The translations under genes and the position numbers were made by a program. The notes under the pieces were generated by a model. The model did no database searches. It had not been told where the DNA came from and saw only the letters and a program-made list of their open reading frames with translations. Below, piece after piece: positions 6,236 to 15,922 of a stretch of 22,508 nucleotides of DNA. This DNA comes from an uncultured Oscillospiraceae bacterium (GTDB lineage: Bacteria > Bacillota > Clostridia > Oscillospirales > Ruminococcaceae): NCBI GenBank assembly GCA_934446565.1, contig CAKSEO010000039.1:1-22508 (forward strand), written 5' to 3'. Within the stretch, counting starts at the first letter, position 1. Every line of letters begins with the position of its first letter.

Positions 6236-8011
6236 ATGACAGAACACGAGATCAGAAAAGTCGAGGTCGAAGCGTTCGTCTACAGCCGTGAAACTCCCAC
6301 GGACGAACAGCTCAAAAAGGTACAGGATTTCCTTGAGAAGAAGTACGGCGCCGCAGTAGCCGTCGTTCCTAAGCAGGACGACAGCGTGCGGGACGGCTTC
6401 CGTATCGAGATAGGCACTTCCACCTACAAGTGGAACCTCGACCGCATTTTCGACTGGAGCGCCGAGGGACGTGCAAAGCAGCTCAAGGAGAGCATTTCCG
6501 AGGCTATCCGCGGCAAGCAGGACGTCCTGCCGATGATACGCCAGGCGATAGAGGATTTCGAGCCGGTACCCCGCGATGAGGAGGTCGGCACGGTGCTGAC
6601 CGTCGGCGATGGTATCGCTACGATAAGCGGACTTGAGGACGCAGAGTACGGCGAGATACTGCTGTTCGAATGCGGTATCAAGGGCATGATACTCGACCTC
6701 AAGGAGGACGAGATAGGCTGCGTTATCTTCGGCGACGAGAGCGAGATAACCGAAGGCAGCATGGTGCGCCGCACCAAGAAGGTCGCAGGTCTTCCGGTGG
6801 GCGAAGCGTTCATGGGACGCGTTATCAACGCCCTCGGCGAGCCTGTGGACGGCAAGGGTCCGATAGCCCAGGACGACTACTATCCGATAGAGAACCCCGC
6901 GCCGGGCATCATCGACCGCCAGCCGGTCAACCGCCCGATGGAAACCGGACTTCTCTCGATAGATTCGATGTTCCCGATAGGCAGGGGACAGCGTGAGCTG
7001 ATAATCGGCGACCGCCAGACCGGCAAGACCGCGATAGCGCTTGACACTATCCTCAACCAGAAGGGCAAGGGAGTTGTCTGCATTTATGTCGCGATAGGTC
7101 AGAAAGCGTCCTCAGTGGCGCAGCTTGCCGAGAATCTCCGTAAGCACGGCGCGATGGATTACACGATAATCGTCAACGCGACGGCGAGCGATTCCGCTAC
7201 GCTGCAGTATATCGCGCCCTATTCCGGCTGCGCGATGGGCGAATATTTCATGAACCACGGAAAGGACGTTCTGATAGTCTACGACGACCTTTCCAAGCAC
7301 GCAGTGGCATACCGTACGCTTAGTCTGCTGCTGGAGCGTTCCCCGGGACGTGAGGCGTACCCCGGCGACGTATTCTACCTGCATTCAAGACTGCTGGAGC
7401 GTTCCGCGCATCTTTCCGACGCGCTGGGCGGCGGCAGCATGACCGCCCTCCCGATAGTAGAAACTCAGGCGGGCGACGTTTCCGCTTATATCCCTACGAA
7501 TATAATCTCCATCACTGATGGTCAGATATTCCTTGAAAGCGACCTGTTCCATTCCGGTCAGCGTCCGGCGGTAAACGTCGGTCTGTCGGTATCCCGTGTC
7601 GGCGGCGCTGCTCAGACCAAGGCGATGAAGAAAGCCACCGGCGCTATCCGTCTGGACCTCGCGCAGTACCGCGAGATGGAAGTATTCATGCAGTTCTCCA
7701 GCGACCTGGACGAAGCAACCAAGAAACAGCTCCGTTACGGTCAGGGTCTGATGAGATTACTCCGCCAGAAGCAGTACAATCCCTACAAGCAGCATGAGCA
7801 GGTCATCCTGCTGACCGCCGCTATGGGGCACATCTTCCAGGACGTTCCGGTGGACAAGATACCGCAGTTCAGCCGCGACCTGCTTGACGCTGCGGCGTCT
7901 GAGCTGCCCGACCTCTGTGAGAAGATAGACCGCACGGGTGAAACCTCCGAGGAGGAGAGAGAATCGCTGCTGGGATTCGCAAAGCGCTTTCTGGAGCGTA
8001 ACAGCGGTTAA
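6236..8011 (+). CDS. atpA: ATP synthase F1 alpha fused to delta C-terminal domain
   Basis: Alpha subunit of the F1 catalytic head, 591 residues instead of about 500. From about residue 98 it is a normal alpha: N-terminal helix, beta-barrel with [14 protein letters not shown], Walker A GDRQTGKT at 258-265, and the usual C-terminal domain. Residues 8-90 are not alpha-like; they resemble the C-terminal domain of delta/OSCP ([25 protein letters not shown], then DGFRIEIG and the [12 protein letters not shown] end), which in other enzymes binds subunit b. The delta N-terminal six-helix domain is absent. A TGA at 6230-6232 closes the frame upstream, so the start at 6236 (AAGGAG 9 bases upstream) is firm and no missing part lies in front. 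It is followed by gamma 11 bases later. The delta assignment rests on motif comparison by eye; the alpha assignment is certain. Confidence 0.92.
   Translation: MTEHEIRKVEVEAFVYSRETPTDEQLKKVQDFLEKKYGAAVAVVPKQDDSVRDGFRIEIGTSTYKWNLDRIFDWSAEGRAKQLKESISEAIRGKQDVLPMIRQAIEDFEPVPRDEEVGTVLTVGDGIATISGLEDAEYGEILLFECGIKGMILDLKEDEIGCVIFGDESEITEGSMVRRTKKVAGLPVGEAFMGRVINALGEPVDGKGPIAQDDYYPIENPAPGIIDRQPVNRPMETGLLSIDSMFPIGRGQRELIIGDRQTGKTAIALDTILNQKGKGVVCIYVAIGQKASSVAQLAENLRKHGAMDYTIIVNATASDSATLQYIAPYSGCAMGEYFMNHGKDVLIVYDDLSKHAVAYRTLSLLLERSPGREAYPGDVFYLHSRLLERSAHLSDALGGGSMTALPIVETQAGDVSAYIPTNIISITDGQIFLESDLFHSGQRPAVNVGLSVSRVGGAAQTKAMKKATGAIRLDLAQYREMEVFMQFSSDLDEATKKQLRYGQGLMRLLRQKQYNPYKQHEQVILLTAAMGHIFQDVPVDKIPQFSRDLLDAAASELPDLCEKIDRTGETSEEERESLLGFAKRFLERNSG
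6517..6535 (+). promoter_or_regulatory. Possible internal start making delta-free alpha
   Basis: At the join between the delta-like and alpha parts lies a perfect 14-base palindrome (GCAGGACGTCCTGC, 6517-6530), whose left arm contains AGGA. The in-frame ATG at 6533 (codon 100, followed by [10 protein letters not shown]) is 10 bases after AGGA. Starting there would give a 492-residue alpha of ordinary length. This is a speculative site; AGGA is a modest RBS and could be chance. Confidence 0.25.
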
Positions 8012-8022
8012 GGCGGTGCGCT

Positions 8023-10325
<2,303 letters not shown>

Positions 10326-10335
10326 GGAGCGTGCC

Positions 10336-10743
10336 ATGAACACATTCAAAACGCACATACTGGCTGCGTCGAACACGTTCTATGAGGGCGAGTGCGAGTC
10401 GCTGGTCATTCCGACTGCGGACGGTCAGTACGGCATACTTGCGGGGCACTGCGACATTATCAGCGCAGTAGTCCCGGGGATAATGACATATCGTATACCC
10501 GGCGGGGAGAACCAGATAGCTGCGGTGTCCTCCGGTCTTGTAAAGGTGGAGGACGGCGAGGTGCTGGTGCTGGTGGATTCCGCAGAGCGTCCCGAGGAGA
10601 TAGACGAAAACCGCGCCCGGGAGGCGGCTGCGGCGGCTAAGGAGGCTATCCTCCAGAAACGCAGCATACGCGAGTTCCACGCGGCGCAGATGACTCTTGC
10701 AAGAGCCACCATGCGGCTGAAAGTCAAGAGCATAAATCAGTAG
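10336..10743 (+). CDS. atpC: ATP synthase F1 subunit epsilon
   Basis: Epsilon subunit of the central stalk, 135 residues of normal length. The N-terminal beta-sandwich shows FYEGECESLVIPTADGQYGI and AVSSGLVKVEDGEVLVLVDSA; the C-terminal two-helix part (EIDENRAREAAAAAKEAI onwards) is complete, so the usual inhibitory/regulatory arm should be possible. AAGGAG overlaps the beta stop codon and lies 6 bases before the ATG. It is the last gene of the operon; a strong terminator starts 13 bases after its stop. Confidence 0.94.
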   Translation: MNTFKTHILAASNTFYEGECESLVIPTADGQYGILAGHCDIISAVVPGIMTYRIPGGENQIAAVSSGLVKVEDGEVLVLVDSAERPEEIDENRAREAAAAAKEAILQKRSIREFHAAQMTLARATMRLKVKSINQ

Positions 10744-10755
10744 CCATAAATACAA

Positions 10756-10796
10756 CCCGTCAGGAATGCGTCTGAGTATTCCTGACGGGCTTTTTG
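10756..10796 (+). terminator. Terminator of the ATP synthase operon
   Basis: CCCGTCAGGAAT (10756-10767) pairs perfectly over 12 bp with ATTCCTGACGGG (10778-10789), followed by CTTTTTG. It lies between the convergent atpC and LysR genes and may also stop the minus-strand LysR transcript, though the T-run on that side is poor. Confidence 0.9.
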
Positions 10797-10797
10797 T

Positions 10798-11679
10798 TTA
10801 TTTCAGTATCATGCGTTCCAGCTCACGGCCGGCGGCGCTCATTGATTGTTTTTTTCGTTTCAGCAGGCATATCTTCCTTACCGGGACTTCCTCTTTGAGG
10901 TCAAGCCGGAATATCCCCTGATTGGGGTAATTCTCAAGGAACTGTTCCGGAACGAATCCGATCCCGAGGTTGTTGTTGACCATTGGGAGCACCATGTCAG
11001 CCGTCGCCGCCTCGATATCCGGCGAGAATGAGCAGTCGTTTTGCCTGAACCATTCCGAGTATATTTCGTAGGTCTTGGTCTGCTTGAACAGCGATATGAG
11101 AGGGTATTTCGTGAGCTCCGACAGCGTGACCTGTCTTCCGGAAAGCTCTGAAAAAGCCTTTCCGCAGACAGGTATCTCGTGTATTTCGCATATCTCTCTT
11201 GAGGCGATGAGCTCAGTGTCGCTTGTGGGGGTAGTCACCACTCCGAGGTCAACAAGACCGTGTTTCAGTGCAGATATCGCCTGGGGAGTGGAGTGGTTGA
11301 ATATCCTTATGAGTATCCCGGGGTATTTCTGTCGGAAGTCCTTGAGCACCGGCAGCAGGAAACATCTCAGCGCTATCTCGCTTGCTCCTATCGTCACTAC
11401 GCCCTTGGCTAGGGTCCTTTCAAGTGACAGCTCCTCCTCGCCGTACTGTATCTGTTCAACGGCGGCGGCAACATGTGAGAACAGCTTTTCGCCCTCGGGA
11501 GTAAGCTCCACGCCCTTGCGCGACCTCACGAAAAGCGTGCAGTTAAGCTCGCTCTCCAGGTTCTTTATTGTCCGGGATATGTTGGGCTGATTGTTCATCA
11601 GAGCCTCCGCTGCCTGGGATATACTGCCGTACTTTGCAACATAGTAAAACACGCGATAATAGTCAAAACTGATATACAT
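10798..11679 (-). CDS. LysR-type transcriptional regulator
   Basis: Cytoplasmic DNA-binding regulator, 293 residues. The N-terminal winged helix-turn-helix (about residues 5-65) has the LysR pattern: FYYVAKYGSISQAAEAL, NNQPNISRTIKNLESEL, TLFVRSRKGVELTPEGEKLF. The rest is a substrate-binding-like effector domain with the usual two-lobe segments (VTIGASEIALRCFLLPVL, LVDLGVVTTPT, GIGFVPEQFLE). I choose ATG 11679 because CGGAGA lies 8-9 bases upstream and it gives the standard N-terminus; a longer frame would start at 11709, at the predicted transcription start. A perfect sigma-A promoter drives it. It converges on atpC and has no divergent partner gene, which is unusual for the family, so the target is unknown. 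Confidence 0.9.
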   Translation of the reverse strand: MYISFDYYRVFYYVAKYGSISQAAEALMNNQPNISRTIKNLESELNCTLFVRSRKGVELTPEGEKLFSHVAAAVEQIQYGEEELSLERTLAKGVVTIGASEIALRCFLLPVLKDFRQKYPGILIRIFNHSTPQAISALKHGLVDLGVVTTPTSDTELIASREICEIHEIPVCGKAFSELSGRQVTLSELTKYPLISLFKQTKTYEIYSEWFRQNDCSFSPDIEAATADMVLPMVNNNLGIGFVPEQFLENYPNQGIFRLDLKEEVPVRKICLLKRKKQSMSAAGRELERMILK

Positions 11680-11715
11680 ATAATTTCTCCGCTCTGTTAT
11701 TAGTTCCATACAGAT

Positions 11716-11744
11716 ATTATATAATAATTCCGCTGTTCTGTCAA
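11716..11744 (-). promoter_or_regulatory. Perfect sigma-A promoter of the LysR gene
   Basis: On the minus strand TTGACA (11739-11744), 17 bases, TATAAT (11716-11721). Predicted start near 11709 gives a short leader of about 30 bases holding the GGAG site. All 12 consensus positions match. Confidence 0.85.
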
Positions 11745-11864
11745 GCTTTTGAATTGCAGTTGCCAGAAATGGAATAAAGCGTATATATGCGTGGCGAAAT
11801 GTTATTTATTAGTTATAAATCATAGGTTAAATATGTGAATATAACTTTTCCGCCGACCATCCGT

Positions 11865-11927
11865 GCCGCGCGCACAGCGTAAGGCCACGGTGAAGTTAAT
11901 ACCGTGTGCGCATGTGCGCTGTTTTTT
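11865..11927 (+). ncRNA. Possible structured RNA or orphan terminator
   Basis: In the gene-free stretch 11745-12012, ACAGCG (11874-11879) can pair with CGCTGT (11917-11922), enclosing CACGGT/ACCGTG with a 9-base loop; GCGCAC/GTGCGC offers an alternative pairing. A T-run (TTTTTT, 11922-11927) directly follows the outer stem on the plus strand. No convincing plus-strand promoter or coding frame is seen upstream, and I match it to no riboswitch class. It could be a small RNA, a terminator-like relic or chance. Confidence 0.3.
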
Positions 11928-12012
11928 AGAATGCGAGTTAGTTTTGTGTAACAGACTGTTCCTTTACGGGACCTAATTTCATGTAGCTTTGAGTTATCTA
12001 TTACACAATAAT

Positions 12013-12049
12013 AAAAGTGAGATCATCCGTCTGATGACCTCACTTTTTT
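12013..12049. terminator. Bidirectional terminator after the broken kinase gene
   Basis: AAAAGTGAG-A-TCATC (from 12013) pairs with GATGA-C-CTCACTTTT (12033 onward) with a single A-C mismatch. A T-run (12044-12049) follows on plus, and TTTTATTATTG follows on minus. It starts two bases beyond the minus-strand stop at 12052, so its main job is probably to end the sensor kinase transcript. Confidence 0.75.
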
Positions 12050-12051
12050 CA

Positions 12052-14136
12052 TTATTGCTGTTTAGAATCAGGCTTTTTGCAGAATCTCGCGATCACGGAA
12101 AGCATCTTTTCAAGCTCAAGCGGTTTCGAGAGGTGTGCGTTCATTCCTGCCTGGCGTGTGCGCTGGATATCCTCGTAGAATGCGTTTGCGGTCATGGCGA
12201 TTATCGGGATGTCCGCTGCGTAGGGGCGGGGCAGTGCGCGTATTTCGCGTGTTGCCGCAAGTCCGTCAACATTCGGCATCATCACATCCATCAGAATGAC
12301 GTCGAAAGTGTTCGGAGGATTATTTGCGAAAAGTTCTACCGCCTGTTTTCCGTCTACTGCCTCGGTTATTATTGCGCCGTTTTCTTCAAGGAGCGTATGC
12401 GCTATCTCGCGGTTAAGACTATTATCCTCTGCAAGCAGTATCCGTATGCCGTGTATATCTGCGTTTCCAACGGGTTCCAGCGTGTCCGCGACATCAGCAT
12501 TGTCCGTTATCTCAAACGGGATAGTTACGGTGAATTTGCTTCCGACGCCCTTTTCGCTCTCTATTTCAAGAGAGCCGTTCATTTTGTCGATAAGGGATTT
12601 CACTATGGACATTCCAAGTCCGGTGCCCTGGTAGAAGCTTCGTGCGTCATGCTGTTCCTGCGAGAACGGTTCGAAGATGTGCCGGAGGAATTCTTTGCTC
12701 ATTCCGATACCGGTATCGGATATAGTACAGCGGTAAGTGATGTACTTTTCATTTGCCGAAACTGTTTCTATACGGCATGTAACTGAACCGCCCGTTGTAC
12801 TTTATTGCGTTGTCGATGATGTTCAGGAATATCTGCCGCACATGCAGCGGGCTGCCATAAACGTACGTGGAGGCTATATTCGGAGCGCAGTTCTCATGTA
12901 CCAGCTTTATTCCGGATTCTGCCGCGCGCATTTCACTGATGGTGAGTATCTCATCAGCCATTTCCGAAAGGCTGAATGGTTCGTGAGCGAGGGTGACATT
13001 CTGGTCGTCCAGCTTGTTGAGCTCAGGGACGTCGTTTATCAGCGACATCAGGTGCAGCCGCAGCGGTAGTACCTTGTTCCGAGTTCCTTGTGCTCCCAGC
13101 GGAAAACGATAGTCGTCTTATCTCCCTGGGCGAGTTTCTGTACGGATTCCCGCAGCAGATTGATATCATCTGGCAGAACACGGTCTGTAAGTTTTGTCAG
13201 CATCTCATCTGAGGAAAGCTCGTTATCGATACCAAGTATGCGCTGCATGGATGAGCTTAGCAGCATTTTGGTAGCTGCGTTCTTGCGGAATTCAAGCCGC
13301 CACTGACCGATATCCGCAGACATCAGTGTATTCTGGGTGTCGGTGTCCGCGAAGGATTCGTTCTGGACATCGTCCAGCCAGTACAGCACGTGAAATTCTT
13401 CGGCAGAGTGCCGCGTACAGACGAGATTCACCTCTACCTAGCGGTATTCGCCGTTGCAGGTATGTCTGATACGGAACGAGAATTTAACGCCCTCTTTGTT
13501 GAGGTTGTTTCTGTACCATTACAGCGAGGTGAATTTGTTGAAAGTTTCCCGGTCGTCGGGATAGACAAAGTTTCCTGCGTAGCCGAGGTTATCCTGGGTG
13601 TAGGAGCCGGTAGGTTTGGTCAGCATTTCCTCGCGGCAGTCGTCTCCGTAGAGGTTCTGCACGATGTATCTGTCGGCAAGTACGTCTATCCATATCGTGT
13701 TGGAATACACATTACCGAATCCCTTGAAGAGCATTTCACGGATTATTGCGTTGTCGGACCTGCTGCCGTTGAGGTCGAAAATCTCTTGATGGTATGCGGA
13801 AAAGTGAAGCTTCGTTATGCGGTTTCCCGATTTTTCCTCCGGGTAAACTGTAGCGGTGAGCCAGTCGAAATCCTTTCCGGAATTTATTCTGAACTGGAAC
13901 TCGTATTTATCTTTGGTTTTTAGGCAGTTTAATAGATTGTCGATCTGCATCTGGCTTTTGAACGACTCAAGATCTATGTAATATATGTTGTCGTTTTCAC
14001 AGCATATTCTGAGCAGTTCGGCCCAGCTGAGCTCATTTTGTTCAACTATGGACGAGCGGATAACATGGCAGGAGAGCGTGCTCAGGTCAAGCACGACGTC
14101 CTCTGTTATTTTTCGGGGTTTTGCAGTTGCACTCAT
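12052..14136 (-). pseudogene. Broken hybrid sensor histidine kinase
   Basis: Once a large signalling protein: a PAS-like sensory N-terminus, histidine kinase core and C-terminal receiver domain. Four lesions are visible. A TAA (13519-13521) and a TAG (13438-13440) interrupt one continuous frame, with the same reading frame coding sensibly between and after them. Near 13038 the frame jumps from TRYYRCG straight into HLMSLINDV, so about 100 residues including the phospho-acceptor histidine helix are gone. Near 12790, after NIIDNAIKYN, a one-base shift moves the frame to GGSVTCRIE. The remaining ATPase boxes (SDTGIGMS, GTGLGMSIVK) and receiver (DVILMDVMMP, LSKP) still read well. The ATG 14136 with GGAGG upstream and a promoter remain. 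Decay is probably recent. It cannot work as a kinase as it stands. Confidence 0.85.
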
Positions 14137-14217
14137 GTTTAATTGCCCTCCCGTTCGTTTTTTGTTCTGACACATGCATTTCTATCTATACTGCTGGATA
14201 GTACTTTCGTTAATTAT

Positions 14218-14246
14218 ATTATTTAAACTGAATCTGACATTGTCAA
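14218..14246 (-). promoter_or_regulatory. Likely promoter of the broken kinase gene
   Basis: On the minus strand TTGACA (14241-14246), 17 bases, AATAAT (14218-14223). The -35 region lies inside the inverted repeat TGACA-T-TGTCA (14236-14246). The leader to the ATG at 14136 would be about 75 bases. The gene-free stretch 14137-14388 otherwise holds only AT-rich sequence. Confidence 0.5.
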
Positions 14247-14388
14247 TAGAAAAGTGGACAAAATAGAAGTATAGTCTTGAAAAATAGTAAAAGCGGCATT
14301 TTTCGACCTGTAAAAAATGTTCTGTTGTATAATATTTGCGGGGGGTATCTGTTCATGAATACGGTTCGGACGCTGTGTAATGGTTTTC

Positions 14389-15732
14389 TTATTTTACAAC
14401 GCGGTTCTTTATCTTTACCGTTTTTTTGTAGATAAGCAGCGATATCACCGCAGTAACTAGTTCCGTCACCCAGAAAGCATTCCATACTCCGTTCGCTTCA
14501 AAAAAGCGGCTCAGCACGAACGCCACCGGAATGATTATCACGATGAATCTGCACAGCGATATCATCAGCGAGGGAATACCTTTTCCGAGTCCCTCCAGCG
14601 CTCCGGACGCAGTGACAGAAACAGACGATACGATGAATCCCGCGCTGATGATCCGGAGGGCTGTTTCGCCGGCGGTGATGGTCGCAGGGTCGCTTGCGAA
14701 CAATCCGATGAGCTGACCGGGGATCATCAGGCATATCACGGTGCCTATAGTCATGATCACGCAGCTCATTATCAGAACGATTCGGAAAAGCTGACTCACA
14801 CGTTTGTATTCGCCCGCGCCGTAGTTATATCCTATAAGCGGGCGCATTCCCTGGATAAGTCCGCTTGCGGGAAGATACAGGAACGTTTGCAGCTTGTAGT
14901 AGATCCCGAGCACCAGTACGTTCACTTCCGAAAAAGCTGCTAGAATCGCGTTGAGAGCGGATATCAGTATTGATGGAAGTGCGAGATTCAGCGCGGCAGG
15001 AATACCGATGGAATACAGCCTGCCTATCATTCTGCCGTCAGGCCTGATGTGCTTTCTACTGAGTTTCACGCTGATGGGACGGGCAAAGAACATCACGATA
15101 TAGACTGCAAGGGAAATAGTCTGCCCTATTCCCGAGGCGAGAGCAGCGCCCTTTATGCCCATTTCCGGGAACCCCCAGCCGAATATCATCATAGGGTCGA
15201 GAATTATGTTTATAATGCATCCTGACATGAGGCTCACCATTGAAACCTTCATGCGGCCGACAGCCTGAAAGATCTTCTCAAAAGCAAGCCCCAGGCTGAT
15301 TATTGTCGAGAACATGAACGCTATGTTGGAGTATCTTACGCCAAGTTCAATCACATCCTGGTCAGACGTGAACGCTCCAAGGAACGTCGGCATTATCAGA
15401 ATGCTGACGATCGTGAGGATAATGCCGTGGATAGCCGCAAGTATCACTCCGAGAGTGGCTGCGCGGTCGGCGCGCTCTTTGTCGCCTGCTCCGGAGTAGA
15501 ACGCGATAACTGCGTTTATTCCTACTCCAAAGCCGATACACACTGCGTTGATGAAGTTCTGCACAGGAAAAACCAGCGAAAGCGCAGTCATGGCGTTTTC
15601 GCTTATTTTGGCGACGAAAAAGCTGTCGATTATGTTGTATAGCGAATTGACGAGCATCGAAACGACCATCGGCAGCGCCATTGAAATAAGCAGCGGCAGC
15701 ACCGGGCGTTCTTTCATAAAGGTGTTGTCCAT
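14389..15732 (-). CDS. MATE family efflux transporter
   Basis: Inner-membrane multidrug/toxin exporter of the MATE family, 447 residues. The N-terminal half shows the family pattern (PLLISMALPMVVSMLVNSLYNIIDSFFVAKISENAMTA split over the first two helices, then GFGVGINAVIAFYSGAG) and the second half repeats it (GLIQGMRPLIGYNYGAGEYKR). About twelve hydrophobic helices are visible. Such pumps use sodium or proton gradients to expel drugs or metabolites; the substrate cannot be told. I choose ATG 15732 because AGGAGG lies 5 bases upstream; a frame reaching back to GTG 15819 would cross the leader hairpin. The gene has its own perfect promoter and a terminator in its leader, so expression is probably conditional. 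It follows the CotH gene but is separated from it by that gene's terminator. Confidence 0.92.
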   Translation of the reverse strand: MDNTFMKERPVLPLLISMALPMVVSMLVNSLYNIIDSFFVAKISENAMTALSLVFPVQNFINAVCIGFGVGINAVIAFYSGAGDKERADRAATLGVILAAIHGIILTIVSILIMPTFLGAFTSDQDVIELGVRYSNIAFMFSTIISLGLAFEKIFQAVGRMKVSMVSLMSGCIINIILDPMMIFGWGFPEMGIKGAALASGIGQTISLAVYIVMFFARPISVKLSRKHIRPDGRMIGRLYSIGIPAALNLALPSILISALNAILAAFSEVNVLVLGIYYKLQTFLYLPASGLIQGMRPLIGYNYGAGEYKRVSQLFRIVLIMSCVIMTIGTVICLMIPGQLIGLFASDPATITAGETALRIISAGFIVSSVSVTASGALEGLGKGIPSLMISLCRFIVIIIPVAFVLSRFFEANGVWNAFWVTELVTAVISLLIYKKTVKIKNRVVK

Positions 15733-15749
15733 TTTACCTCCTGTCCGGT

Positions 15750-15821
15750 CTATTGCACAAAAAAAGCCGCACAGCGTGAGCTGTGTGGCGAAAAGGTGAA
15801 CGAGTCCGGAAAAATCCACAT
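15750..15821 (-). CDS. Possible 23-codon leader peptide of the MATE gene
   Basis: ATG at 15821 opens a 23-residue frame (starting MWIFPDSFTF, ending CAAFFVQ) that runs through the whole leader hairpin and its T-run and stops at TAG 15750-15752, 9 bases before the MATE RBS. It would start only about 12 bases after the predicted transcription start, and no good RBS precedes it. A GTG at 15819 opens another frame that runs into MATE itself. Ribosome movement on either frame would melt the terminator. Translation is unproven. Confidence 0.3.
   Translation of the reverse strand: MWIFPDSFTFSPHSSRCAAFFVQ
15759..15789 (-). terminator. Leader terminator (attenuator) before the MATE gene
   Basis: On the minus strand GCCACACAGC and GCTGTGCGGC form a 10-bp stem with one G-T pair and a TCAC loop, followed directly by seven T. 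It lies between the perfect MATE promoter and the MATE RBS, so transcripts from that promoter must read through it. Confidence 0.8.
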
Positions 15822-15839
15822 CTTAATTTTACGTTGCCT

Positions 15840-15868
15840 ATTATAGCATACCAGGCTGATATTGTCAA
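15840..15868 (-). promoter_or_regulatory. Perfect sigma-A promoter of the MATE gene
   Basis: On the minus strand TTGACA (15863-15868), 17 bases, TATAAT (15840-15845). Start is expected near 15833, giving a leader of about 100 bases that contains the attenuator. Confidence 0.85.
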
Positions 15869-15882
15869 GTGTGAAAATCATA

Positions 15883-15913
15883 CAAAAGTGACCCCGCAGA
15901 CATGTGCGGGGTC
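15883..15913 (-). terminator. Terminator of the CotH-like gene
   Basis: GACCCCGCA and TGCGGGGTC (9 bp, 6-base loop) followed on the minus strand by ACTTTTG. It begins 10 bases past the stop of the CotH-like gene and separates it from the MATE promoter. Confidence 0.75.
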
Positions 15914-15922
15914 GTTCTTGAG

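Noticed and set aside
5366..6247. 293-codon minus-strand frame opposite atpE and atpF
   Set aside because: Shadow of strongly conserved ATP synthase genes; no RBS or promoter supports it.
14355..14435. 26-codon plus-strand frame with a TATAAT and GGGGGG upstream
   Set aside because: It overlaps the 3' end of the MATE gene in antisense, has no convincing -35 box and its product resembles nothing; probably chance.
15733..15819. 29-codon N-terminal extension of the MATE protein from GTG 15819
   Set aside because: It would translate through the leader terminator, has no RBS and is not a MATE-like N-terminus, whereas ATG 15732 has AGGAGG at good spacing.
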